From: Anaerolineaceae bacterium
Lineage (GTDB): Bacteria > Chloroflexota > Anaerolineae > Aggregatilineales > Phototrophicaceae
Direction of reading: 5' to 3'
NCBI GenBank assembly: GCA_020634135.1
Contig: JACKCG010000004.1
Span: 310,001 to 374,000, forward strand
Length of the DNA stretch: 64,000 bases
Part shown: positions 16,685 to 24,729 of the stretch, piece by piece
Position numbering within the stretch: position 1 is the stretch's first letter
How the letters are laid out: the number at the start of each line of letters is the position of its first letter
The notes under the pieces: generated by a model
The model's database searches: none
The model's input: only the letters and a program-made list of their open reading frames with translations
What the model was told of the DNA's origin: nothing
Made by a program: the position numbers and the translations under genes

Positions 16685-17584
16685 ATGGACAGCATACAGA
16701 GTCACATCTTTCGTGCGGGACTGCGCTTGCAACGGCGGTTCATCGTGAATGTCGAGACTTCTGCCGAACAGCGACGTGCCCGATTTGAGCACGTAACGAG
16801 GTTATTGCGCCGGATGCCAACGGGCGTGCAGGTTGCGCCGGTTGCCATAGGGGACGTGCCTGGGGAGTGGCTCATCCCGAACAATGCCGACCCCAATCGC
16901 CTGATGCTCTATCTGCACGGCGGGGGATTCATGATGGGGTCACCGGCGACACACCGGGCGATGGTCGCTCGAATCGCGCTGGCCTGTCGTGCCCGTATTC
17001 TGTTGCCGGATTATCGTCTGGCGCCAGAGTGCCCGTATCCAGCGGCGCTGGATGACTCGGTAGCGGCTTACCATTGGCTGCGAAGCAATCACGGTGGCGA
17101 CCCGGCCATTGTGCTGGCAGGGGATTCCGCCGGGGGTGGGCTGGTTATCTCTACGCTCCTACGATTGCGGGAAGCCGATCAACCGCTGCCGGCTGCGGGC
17201 GTCTGCCTCTCGCCTTTCATTGATTTTACACTGTCGGGCGATTCCATTGTGACCCGTGCTGAAGCAGACCCATACCTAGCGCCTAACGACCATGTCGTGC
17301 TCAAATACTATTTGGGACAGCATGACCCGCGTGATCCGCTGCTTTCCCCGGTATTTGCGGATATGGGTGGCCTACCGCCGTTGTTCATACAGGTGGGGCA
17401 TGACGAAGTGCTGCTGAGTGATGCCGAACGGTTGGCTCAACGGGCTGAGGCCGGGGGCGTGCCGGTTACACTGGAAATCTGGTCATCCATGTGGCATGTC
17501 TGGCAGTTTTTCGCGCCCTATATGCCGGAGTCGCAGCGGGCGATTGACCGGATAGGGGAGTGGGTGCTGGAAAAAACGGGCTGA
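16685..17584 (+). CDS. Alpha/beta hydrolase of the hormone-sensitive-lipase type (esterase)
   Basis: A 299-residue hydrolase with oxyanion motif YLHGGGFMMG, nucleophile elbow GDSAGGG (Ser in D-S-A), a catalytic Asp in VGHDEVL and a catalytic His in SMWHVWQFF. These four elements in this order define the HSL/family IV carboxylesterases, which cleave short acyl esters. LLPDYRLAPECPYPAALDD is another family block. The start at ATG 16685 (MDSIQSHIF) fits the family better than the GTG-type start at 16652. No signal peptide is seen. It stands alone and ends before a strong convergent terminator. Confidence 0.9.
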   Translation: MDSIQSHIFRAGLRLQRRFIVNVETSAEQRRARFEHVTRLLRRMPTGVQVAPVAIGDVPGEWLIPNNADPNRLMLYLHGGGFMMGSPATHRAMVARIALACRARILLPDYRLAPECPYPAALDDSVAAYHWLRSNHGGDPAIVLAGDSAGGGLVISTLLRLREADQPLPAAGVCLSPFIDFTLSGDSIVTRAEADPYLAPNDHVVLKYYLGQHDPRDPLLSPVFADMGGLPPLFIQVGHDEVLLSDAERLAQRAEAGGVPVTLEIWSSMWHVWQFFAPYMPESQRAIDRIGEWVLEKTG

Positions 17585-17610
17585 AGTAGAGTATCTTATG
17601 TTTTCAAGGT

Positions 17611-17634
17611 GGGCGAGACATGACTCGCCCCTAC
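17611..17634. repeat. Dispersed palindrome (GGGCGAG / CTCGCCC type)
   Basis: GGGCGAG-acatga-CTCGCCC followed by CTAC, a perfect 7-bp inverted repeat. The same arms with a different 6-base loop and the same CTAC tail recur at 53557-53580 inside a coding gene, which marks this as a dispersed element and not only a local hairpin. Confidence 0.6.
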
Positions 17635-17692
17635 GAATCTCGGCTATTTTAGTGGATTTTTTCGAGACTTCACTTGAATCCCGCCCAAAATG

Positions 17693-17727
17693 AAACAGGG
17701 CGACTCCACTACGAGTCGCCCTGTTTT
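17693..17727. terminator. Strong bidirectional terminator between convergent genes
   Basis: Perfect 13-bp arms AAACAGGGCGACT and AGTCGCCCTGTTT enclose an 8-base loop and are followed by T4 on the plus strand (A-rich on the other side). It separates the hydrolase (plus) from the ABC exporter pair (minus), whose last gene ends at 17752. Confidence 0.85.
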
Positions 17728-17751
17728 CGATTCGCCCTAACCCAACCCGAG

Positions 17752-19605
17752 TTAGTCCCCGGCGGGCTGTGCAGTGGCCCGCTCCGCAATGTCAGTTTCC
17801 TGGCTTGCGAAGGGGTCGTGTTCCCGTTCCATCTCATCGCGGAACTGCCGGGTATACAGGTTGTAGTAGTGCCCACGCTGCCGGAGCAATTCGCGGTGGC
17901 TGCCGATCTCGGCAATCTGCCCGTTCTCGATCACGATGATACGGTCGGCCTTGCGGATTGTAGAGAGCCGGTGAGCGATGATGAAACTCGTGCTGCGCTG
18001 CATGAGTTCTTCCATGCCCTGCTGGATAAGCGCCTCAGTGAGTGTGTCTACCGAACTGGTCGCTTCGTCCATGATGAAGATGTCAGGCTTCGCCAGGATT
18101 GCACGGGCAAGACTAATCAACTGCTTTTGCCCGACAGACAGGAGCACGCCACCCTCACCAACCTGCTCATCATAGCCTTTTTCCAGCGCCATAATGAAAT
18201 CGTGCGCCCCCGCCAGTTTCGCCGCCGCGATGATCTCATCGTCGTTGGCGTCCAACCGTCCGTAGCGCAGGTTTTCCCGCACTGTCCCGGAAAACAGGTG
18301 AGGGGTTTGCAGTACGACGCCTAACCGGGAGTGAATGGCGTGCAAAGTATACTCGGTATAGTCGCGCCCGCCGATGCGAACGACGCCGCCACGCGGTTCA
18401 TAGAAGCGGCTCAACAGGTTGACAATCGTACTCTTGCCGCCGCCGGTTGGCCCGACAAGTGCAATGGTCTCGCCCTGCTTTACCGTCAGGTTGAAGTCAC
18501 GCAGCACCGGCTTATCAGCCTCATAGTAGAATTCTACATGATCGAACTCAATGTCACCGGCCATAGAGGGCGCTTCGTGTGCATCGGGTCGGTTGACAAC
18601 TTCCGGTTTGGCATCCATCAGGGAGAAGAAACGCTCCGCCGAAGCAATCGCCTGCTGCATCTCCGCATAGACTCGCGCCATTTCGAGAACCGGCCACATC
18701 ATGAAGGTGATGTAGGAGATGAACGCCTGGACGCCGCCGATTGTCAGGCCAAGTGCTTCGACCTGCAAACCGCCAAACCAGATTATCCCGCCAATTGCCA
18801 CGGCGCTGATAATCTGCACCACCGGCAGGAACAGTGCCGACAACCAGGCTGCGCGGTAAGCCGAACGATACATATCGCTCGCCAGCAAATCGAACTCGCG
18901 CAGGTTTTCGTCTTCACGCACCAGCGCTTTGACGACACGCACCCCGGTGATGTTCTCGTTAAAAGTCCCGGTGATCTTCGAGTTGAGTTTGCGCACTTTG
19001 CGAAACTCCACCAGGATTTTCTGCTTGAACCAGATAGCAATCGCGAACAGAATCGGGATCAGCGCCAGCACGATGAGCGTCAACTGCCAGTGAATGGTGA
19101 ACATGAAGAACATCGCCGTGATGATATTCAGCGCGCCCCATGTCACATCCAGCAAGCCCCAGGTGAGCAGGTCTGCGATACGCTCAGTATCGGAAGTCAC
19201 CCGCGACATAATCCAGCCTACCGGTGTCCGATCAAAGTAGGAGAAGGACAGATTTTGCAGGTGATCGAAAATTTTGCGCCGCAGGTCGTACATTACCCGC
19301 TGGCCGAGAGTGCCCGTCAGCGCGATGAAGCCGAACACCGCACCGGCAAAGATGAAAATGAGCAGGCCGTACTGCGTCCCAATCTCCAGGACTTTGTCCC
19401 AGTTTCCGGCGGTGATACCCTCGTCAATGATACGCTTCACCAGGAAGGTAAAATACGCTTCGGTGATCGAAACCACGCCCACCGATGCCAGGAAACCCAC
19501 TACCCATTTCCAGTGGGGTCTGAGCTGGGAGAGTATGCGCAGCAGCGTGCCACCGTTGAACTGTGCTTGAAATTCTTCTTCTTCAAATCTCAGGTCAGTT
19601 GACAC
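17752..19605 (-). CDS. Heterodimeric ABC exporter subunit (membrane + ATPase), catalytic Walker B, altered signature
   Basis: A 617-residue type IV ABC exporter half. Six membrane helices occupy residues ~35-330 and the ATPase lies at ~355-595. Walker A is GPTGGGKST and Walker B IFIMDEATSSVD keeps the catalytic Glu. The signature reads LSVGQKQLISLARAI, with Val replacing the conserved Gly. The upstream gene has the opposite pattern, which is the arrangement of asymmetric exporters such as TM287/288. GTG start at 19605 has AAAAGGAG seven bases upstream, and it overlaps the previous gene by 11 bases. Substrate is unknown: drugs, lipids or peptides are all possible. Confidence 0.92.
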   Translation of the reverse strand: MSTDLRFEEEEFQAQFNGGTLLRILSQLRPHWKWVVGFLASVGVVSITEAYFTFLVKRIIDEGITAGNWDKVLEIGTQYGLLIFIFAGAVFGFIALTGTLGQRVMYDLRRKIFDHLQNLSFSYFDRTPVGWIMSRVTSDTERIADLLTWGLLDVTWGALNIITAMFFMFTIHWQLTLIVLALIPILFAIAIWFKQKILVEFRKVRKLNSKITGTFNENITGVRVVKALVREDENLREFDLLASDMYRSAYRAAWLSALFLPVVQIISAVAIGGIIWFGGLQVEALGLTIGGVQAFISYITFMMWPVLEMARVYAEMQQAIASAERFFSLMDAKPEVVNRPDAHEAPSMAGDIEFDHVEFYYEADKPVLRDFNLTVKQGETIALVGPTGGGKSTIVNLLSRFYEPRGGVVRIGGRDYTEYTLHAIHSRLGVVLQTPHLFSGTVRENLRYGRLDANDDEIIAAAKLAGAHDFIMALEKGYDEQVGEGGVLLSVGQKQLISLARAILAKPDIFIMDEATSSVDTLTEALIQQGMEELMQRSTSFIIAHRLSTIRKADRIIVIENGQIAEIGSHRELLRQRGHYYNLYTRQFRDEMEREHDPFASQETDIAERATAQPAGD

Positions 19606-21409
19606 CGGTCAACTCCTTTTCGATTTCATCTTCTATACGCGATTGCAGGTCGTAAACCTGCCGGTAAATACCGTCCTGCGCCAGCAGTTCGCGGTGCGTG
19701 CCGCGCTGCACGATGCGCCCTTTATCCAGTACCAGTACCAGATCGGCATTCATCACCGTTTGAATCCGGTGGGCGATGACGAACGAGGTGCGCCCTTTCA
19801 TCAAGAGCTTGAGCGCCTCGCGGATTTCCTCTTCGGTTTCCGTGTCAACCGAGGAGGTAGCATCATCCAGAATAAGGATACGCGGGTCTTTAAGCAAAGT
19901 CCGCGCCACAGTGACGCGCTGCTTCTGCCCGCCGGAAAGTGTTACGCCGCGTTCGCCAACCAGTGTGCTGTAGCCTTCCGGGAAGCTCATGATGACATCA
20001 TGTACCGCTGCTGCCTGTGCCGCTGCCTCGACTTCGGCATCCGAGACTTCGCGCCCCACACCGTAGGTGATATTTTCGCGTATCGTGCGCGAGAATAGGA
20101 ACGGCTCTTGTTCCACGATGCCGATTTCCTGGCGAAGGTAGTGACGGGCATATTCTTTCAACTCCACGCCATCTATCGTAATACTACCGCCAGTGTAGTC
20201 ATAGAAGCGCGGCAGCAGGTTGACTAAGGTCGTCTTGCCGGAGCCGGTAGACCCCAGCAGGGCGATGACCTGCCCGGCTTTGGCCTTAAAAGTGACATCC
20301 CGCAGTACTGGCGCGTCACTTTGTTCATATTCGAAATTGACGTGTTGAAACTCAACGTTGCCATGCAGGTGGCCTTCAGGCCATAGACCTTCGCCCAGCG
20401 GTTCCCGGTCTTCTTTGAGAACCGTCATGACACGCTCATAAGAAACCATCCCGGTAGACATCTGTACAATCAGCCGCCCCAGGTTACGCATCGGGTTGAT
20501 AATCCAGGTGATGATGCCGGCATACGCAAGGAACGTACCGACGGTGATCTCACTATTGAGAACCATGTACGCCCCCAGGAAGTAGCCGCCGAGCATCTGG
20601 AAGCCGGTTATCAGGTCGGTGATCGGCCAGAAAGCCGAGTGCATCAGCATGAAGCGCTTGCCCAGGCGGAACTTCTCGCGGTTGTCACCATCGAACTTGT
20701 TACGCTCGTAGTCCTGGCGGGCGAAGGCTTTGACGACCCGTACACCGCTCAGGTTCTCTTGCAGCGTCGTGGAGAGGATAGCATCCTGTTCCTGGTAGGC
20801 TTCGTAAGCGGCGGAAACGCGCCGGAAGAAGAACAGCGACATGATGACCACGATTGGCACAGCGATAACGGATGCCAGCGCGAGTTTGACGTTGAGCGCC
20901 ATCAATGCCCCGAAGTTGATGCTGAACAGTAAAATAATCCGTCCGATACCGATGGCCTGTTCCGAGAAAAAGCGGCGGATAGCATCTACGTCCGATGTTG
21001 AACGCTGGATGAGTTCACCTGTTTGCATCCCGTCATGATACGTGAACGACAGGCGCTGAATATGGTCGAACATATAGTCCCGCAGCCGCAGCGCGACGCC
21101 TTCCGATGTGCGAGCTGACAGACGGCCACTGATCGAACTGAACGTGCCTTGCAGCATTGCCAATCCAATAAAGCCCAGGGCAATCGGCGGCAGTACCTCG
21201 GCCAGGTTTGGCTGGAGCAGGGCGGTATCCACAAAATAGCGGATGAGCAAAAAGGTGGCGGTTTGCATGATCGCGCCAAGCCCCAGGGCGACAATGGCGG
21301 TGAAGTAAAGCGTGCGGAATCCGGTCATCATGCGCCAGAACCCGGTCAACCGCCGCTTCGAATACGCATTTTTCAGGTTGTATGCTGGTAATTGAACTGA
21401 TGTTGCCAC
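19595..21409 (-). CDS. Heterodimeric ABC exporter subunit (membrane + ATPase), degenerate Walker B
   Basis: A 604-residue ABC exporter half: membrane domain at about residues 30-335, ATPase at ~355-595. Walker A is GSTGSGKTT and the signature is canonical (LSGGQKQRVTVARTL). Walker B is ILILDDATSSVD, where Asp replaces the catalytic Glu. Its own ATP site would therefore be the slow or degenerate one when paired with the partner LSVGQ signature, while the second site stays active. This is the first gene of the pair, downstream of a good promoter and a terminator-like hairpin. ATG at 21409 is preceded by AAGGAG. Confidence 0.92.
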   Translation of the reverse strand: MATSVQLPAYNLKNAYSKRRLTGFWRMMTGFRTLYFTAIVALGLGAIMQTATFLLIRYFVDTALLQPNLAEVLPPIALGFIGLAMLQGTFSSISGRLSARTSEGVALRLRDYMFDHIQRLSFTYHDGMQTGELIQRSTSDVDAIRRFFSEQAIGIGRIILLFSINFGALMALNVKLALASVIAVPIVVIMSLFFFRRVSAAYEAYQEQDAILSTTLQENLSGVRVVKAFARQDYERNKFDGDNREKFRLGKRFMLMHSAFWPITDLITGFQMLGGYFLGAYMVLNSEITVGTFLAYAGIITWIINPMRNLGRLIVQMSTGMVSYERVMTVLKEDREPLGEGLWPEGHLHGNVEFQHVNFEYEQSDAPVLRDVTFKAKAGQVIALLGSTGSGKTTLVNLLPRFYDYTGGSITIDGVELKEYARHYLRQEIGIVEQEPFLFSRTIRENITYGVGREVSDAEVEAAAQAAAVHDVIMSFPEGYSTLVGERGVTLSGGQKQRVTVARTLLKDPRILILDDATSSVDTETEEEIREALKLLMKGRTSFVIAHRIQTVMNADLVLVLDKGRIVQRGTHRELLAQDGIYRQVYDLQSRIEDEIEKELTGVN

Positions 21410-21483
21410 AGCACTGCTCCTTGATAATCCCGCAGGTACTTACGTTTCGGATGCGCCAGTTGTTCAAATCCGGCGGCGGGCGC

Positions 21484-21517
21484 AAAAAGACCGTGTTTGC
21501 AGATGCGAACAAACACG
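21484..21517 (-). terminator. Attenuator-like hairpin in the leader of the ABC exporter operon
   Basis: On the minus strand CGTGTTTG (21517-21510) and CAAACACG (21499-21492) form a perfect 8-bp stem with a 10-base loop, followed after GTC by T5 (21488-21484). It lies between a strong promoter (21534-21562) and the exporter start codon at 21409, so a transcript ending here would never reach the genes. This placement suggests conditional termination. No antiterminator fold was worked out. Confidence 0.55.
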
Positions 21518-21533
21518 ATGAAGTTCTTGAAAG

Positions 21534-21562
21534 ATCATAACAGGTCACACAGGTCTTGACAA
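21534..21562 (-). promoter_or_regulatory. Sigma-70-type promoter for the ABC exporter operon
   Basis: TTGTCA (21562-21557) and TATGAT (21539-21534) on the minus strand with an ideal 17-base spacer, about 125 bases upstream of the first exporter gene. The rest of the gap, 21563-21775, shows no gene or further site. Confidence 0.65.
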
Positions 21563-21775
21563 GGCCAAATACGGCGGCAAATTAAGAAAATCCTTCTAAT
21601 TCACTTTTGCGGGTTTTGCTATTAGCTGAATTGTATCATGGAATCAGGTGAGCTACACTGAACCATTGGACAGTGGACTGCCCGGTGATTTAGACAGGGG
21701 AGTGCTGGTATCTAGCCGGTGGGTGGCGGAATTTGCATGTTTACAACGCAGGATTGTGCACTTGGTGGAATGCCA

Positions 21776-22147
21776 TCAGTGCAGCAGGACGGTGGCGCGC
21801 ACACTCCCGAATTCGAGTTCATCGTTGTGGCGCAGGCGGTATTTCTGATTGGGACGGAGCGTGAGGCCATTCAGTCGGGTGCCGCTGGTGCTGCCCAGGT
21901 CTTCAAGGTAAATCTGCCCGTCCATGTACGAAAAGGCCGCGTGGTTGCGCGAGACTCCGTGTTCAGCGCCGCCATAGGGGGTCAAGTCCACGCCCAATCC
22001 TTCGCTGTCACCCTGTTCTGTCTTGCGTCCCACCAGCAGCCAACCAAACCCTTCCAGGTCAACCAGCAGAGGACGGGCGCTGCCAAATCGCAGTCTGAAA
22101 CGTTGCGGCTGAGTATCCGGTTTAGGTCGGTGTGGGTAGTCAAACAT
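21776..22147 (-). CDS. FHA-domain protein
   Basis: A 123-residue protein made almost entirely of one forkhead-associated domain, which binds phosphothreonine peptides. The core motifs are in order: LLVGRK, HGVSRNHAAF, LEDLGSTSGTRLNG and LRHNDELEFG. The conserved Arg, Ser, His, Thr and Asn of the phosphopeptide surface are all present. No kinase gene is adjacent. ATG 22147 (MFDYPHRP) is chosen; a TTG at 22165 in frame would add six residues, and neither has a good SD. It lies upstream of the exporter operon on the same strand but the exporter has its own promoter. Confidence 0.85.
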   Translation of the reverse strand: MFDYPHRPKPDTQPQRFRLRFGSARPLLVDLEGFGWLLVGRKTEQGDSEGLGVDLTPYGGAEHGVSRNHAAFSYMDGQIYLEDLGSTSGTRLNGLTLRPNQKYRLRHNDELEFGSVRATVLLH

Positions 22148-22361
22148 GGTTAAGTCAGATTTCAATCGGTGTCTTTTTCTCTATTTCTATTGTAGTCCAT
22201 GTGGGGGGAATGGGGAAAGGCTAAAGCCGGGGAATTCGTTGATAAGGCGAGGGCGTTGGGTGGGAATCGGGCTAACGGCGGGAACGCCACTCGCATAATC
22301 ATCCGTAATGCGCTAGATTCAAGCACTTAACACCACTAAACAACAGCAGGAGTATGAGAGT

Positions 22362-23633
22362 ATGAGATGGCGAGTGCATAACCTGCGTCGTCCGGTAGTT
22401 GTGGTATGGGTGCTGCTCATCCCGTTGCTGGCGGCCTGCAATTTATTAGCCAACCCGGAAAGCAATCCGGTGGAGGTTCCAATCAGCGGAGTGCCGGTTG
22501 TTCGCCTGGCTGCGCCACTCCCGAACGCGACTTTTCTAGAGGGCGTCACCGTCAATATTCAGGCGCAGATCACCAATGCCGGACCGGACATCAACCGGGT
22601 TGAGGTGCTGGTAGATAACGCGATCATCGCCACATTAACCAGCCCGAATACGACGGGCGCGGCGGCCTTCAGCATCACCCAGACGTGGCCGGCAGCGGGC
22701 AGCGGGCAGCATGTGATTACCGTGACAGCCTTTCGTGCCGATGGCTCCAGCAGTGCTCCGGCATCGGTGAACCTGAACGTTGTTGCCCAGGGCGCACAGA
22801 TTCAGCCGCCTTCCGCGACTCCCGTGACGGCAGGCAACACCGGCGGCCAGGCGCAGCCCACCACCAGCGGTGGCGGTCAGGTGACGCCGCTACCACAGCC
22901 AACAACGCCGCCACAGCCAACAACGCCACCGCAGCCAACGGCAGTGCCGCCGACCAACACGCCCAGTAACCCGATTGCTACTTTTAACCAGGGCATAAAC
23001 GTCCGCAGCGGCCCCAGCACGCTGTTTAACCCGCCGATTGGTAGTTTCGCGGCGGGTGCTACCGCCGACATCCTGGGTGTGACCCCGGCAGGTGACTGGT
23101 ACAAGATTCGCTACTATAACGGTGAGGGATGGGTATTTGGTCAGTTGATTACTGTATCTGGCGATACCTCCCGTATTCCGGTGGACGCCGGCCCGCCGAT
23201 CCCGACGCTTACGCCTGTGCCGCCTACTCCCGTGCCGGTAACCCCGACCCCTGTCACCAGTGCCAACCTGGTATTTGTGGGGTCGCCCTCAGTCAGCCCG
23301 CATCCGCTGCGCTGCAACGAGACGGCTACTATCAAGTTCACCATTACGAATAATGGGACTACTGCGACCAATGCGGGCGGTTCAGTTACCGTGCAGGATA
23401 TCCTGGTTTCTACTGGCGCAGTGCTGGTGAATGCTCCCGCACCTGGCTTCGGTGTTTTGCAGCCGGGTGGAAATACGGCTGAGGCGGTAGTGCCGATTAC
23501 CGTTTCTTCCAACTATGCTGAAAGCCACAAGATCGTGATTATCATCGATTCGGGCGGCACGGTGGCGGAAACCAACGAAGGAGACAATACCTACGAGACA
23601 ACCTACGTATTGGATAAAGCCGGTTGTCCGTAG
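22362..23633 (+). CDS. Lipoprotein with Ig-like, SH3b and CARDB-like domains
   Basis: A 423-residue exported lipoprotein. The signal peptide ends in the lipobox LLAAC (Cys at about residue 26). Then follow an Ig-like domain (~45-145), a Pro/Thr linker with a repeated PQPTTP unit, an SH3b domain (~205-265: GINVRSGPSTLFNPPIGSF, DWYKIRYYNGEGWVFGQLI), a second Pro/Thr linker and a C-terminal CARDB-like adhesion domain (~305-420, ending VAETNEGDNTYETTY). Such proteins sit on the outer face and probably bind envelope polymers. SD AGGAG is nine bases before the ATG. The exact ligand is unknown. Confidence 0.82.
   Translation: MRWRVHNLRRPVVVVWVLLIPLLAACNLLANPESNPVEVPISGVPVVRLAAPLPNATFLEGVTVNIQAQITNAGPDINRVEVLVDNAIIATLTSPNTTGAAAFSITQTWPAAGSGQHVITVTAFRADGSSSAPASVNLNVVAQGAQIQPPSATPVTAGNTGGQAQPTTSGGGQVTPLPQPTTPPQPTTPPQPTAVPPTNTPSNPIATFNQGINVRSGPSTLFNPPIGSFAAGATADILGVTPAGDWYKIRYYNGEGWVFGQLITVSGDTSRIPVDAGPPIPTLTPVPPTPVPVTPTPVTSANLVFVGSPSVSPHPLRCNETATIKFTITNNGTTATNAGGSVTVQDILVSTGAVLVNAPAPGFGVLQPGGNTAEAVVPITVSSNYAESHKIVIIIDSGGTVAETNEGDNTYETTYVLDKAGCP
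22893..22946 (+). repeat. 18-base tandem repeat coding for PQPTTP
   Basis: Three head-to-tail copies of an 18-base unit beginning CCACAGCCAACAACGCC, the third diverged. They are in frame within the Pro/Thr linker of the surrounding lipoprotein, so copy-number change would only alter linker length. Confidence 0.75.
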
Positions 23634-23659
23634 CGGGCGCAGGCAGAGCAGGAGGCAAG

Positions 23660-24580
23660 ATGAAATATCGCCGTCTAGGCAAGACTGGCCTGAATGTTTC
23701 GGTGGTCGGGATAGGGACATGGCAGTTTGGAGGCGAATGGGGACATGACTTTACCCAATCGGAAGCTGACGCGATTCTGGGGCGGGCCAAAGACCTGGGA
23801 ATCAACCTGATTGATACAGCGGAGTGTTATGGCGATCACCTTTCTGAAACCCTGATCGGCAGAGCCATCAAGGGGCAGCGGGACCAGTGGGTGATCGCCA
23901 CCAAGTTCGGCCACAAGTTTCATAGCAATTTTGATCGTTCCGAACATTGGTCAGCCCGCGAAGTGCGTCAGCAGCTTGAAGACTCTCTGCGGGCGCTGCA
24001 AACCGACTATATTGATGTTTATCAGGCGCACGGTGATCGTTTTCTTGCGGATGAGACGCTGTGGACGATGCTCAAAGACCAGGTCAGCGCTGGAAAAATC
24101 CACCACCTGGGAATTTCAATCAGCAATAACCTGAGTGCGGAAGCAACCGCTCAGGCAACGCGACTCAATGTTGATGTGATTCAGGTGGTGTATAACCGGC
24201 TGGACAAAAACCCGGAAGCAGCGGTACTGCCTGCCTGCATAGAGCAAGACCTGGGTGTGCTGGCGCGGGTGCCGCTGGCAAGTGGCTTCCTGAGTGGCAA
24301 ATACCAACCAGGAACCACATTCACCGACAAAAGCGATGTGCGTTCACGCCACAACACGGAAGAAGTTCAGCGCAAACTGCAAGAAGTCGCGGCGATCAAA
24401 GCCAATGAAGTCCCGCCGGGCGTGGATATGGCACAGTGGGCGTTGGCCTGGTGTTTGCAGCATCCCGGTGTTACAACGGTGATTCCTGGCATGAAAAACG
24501 TGGGGCAGGTGGAGAAGAACGCCGCTGCCGCTGCGCTCGACCTGGTGCAGGATGACCACCGCCTTAGTGTTCACGTTTAA
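23660..24580 (+). CDS. Aldo/keto reductase
   Basis: A 306-residue NADPH-dependent oxidoreductase. The catalytic tetrad is visible: Asp and Tyr in DTAECYGDHLSE, Lys in ATKFGHKF and His in VYQAHGD. The N-terminus MKYRRLGKTGLNVSVVGIGTW is typical. ATG 23660 has AGGAGG six bases upstream; the longer frame from 23624 overlaps the lipoprotein gene and is rejected. It starts 26 bases after the lipoprotein stop, so the two may share a transcript. Substrate is not predictable from sequence. Confidence 0.92.
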   Translation: MKYRRLGKTGLNVSVVGIGTWQFGGEWGHDFTQSEADAILGRAKDLGINLIDTAECYGDHLSETLIGRAIKGQRDQWVIATKFGHKFHSNFDRSEHWSAREVRQQLEDSLRALQTDYIDVYQAHGDRFLADETLWTMLKDQVSAGKIHHLGISISNNLSAEATAQATRLNVDVIQVVYNRLDKNPEAAVLPACIEQDLGVLARVPLASGFLSGKYQPGTTFTDKSDVRSRHNTEEVQRKLQEVAAIKANEVPPGVDMAQWALAWCLQHPGVTTVIPGMKNVGQVEKNAAAAALDLVQDDHRLSVHV

Positions 24581-24658
24581 GCGGTCTCTCCTGTGAACTG
24601 CTCGACAGGTGTTATGAACACGCTGGCGCAGCTTGAGAATTCGTTTTGAGGAAAGATT

Positions 24659-24680
24659 GGGCGGCCTATCGTGGCCGCCC
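24659..24680. terminator. GC-rich hairpin between convergent genes
   Basis: Perfect 8-bp arms GGGCGGCC and GGCCGCCC with a 6-base loop, between the reductase (plus, ends 24580) and the LysM protein (minus, ends 24730). Flanking T-tracts are weak on both sides (AATCTTTCC on the minus strand), so efficiency is uncertain. Confidence 0.5.
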
Positions 24681-24729
24681 TCCATATCCGCCTTTTAGGG
24701 GAGCGCCACTGTGTTCCCCGATCATGCGC

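Noticed and set aside
17674..18324. Plus-strand open frame of 216 codons
   Set aside because: It overlaps the terminator at 17693-17727 and is antisense to the exporter ATPase domain; no conserved motif.
18331..19602. Plus-strand open frame of over 400 codons
   Set aside because: It lies entirely antisense to an ABC exporter gene with clear motifs, has no family features, and is a by-product of GC-rich codon use.
21450..21490. GTTCAAATCC, reminiscent of a tRNA T-arm
   Set aside because: The flanking five-base arms do not pair and no acceptor, D or anticodon arm can be drawn around it.
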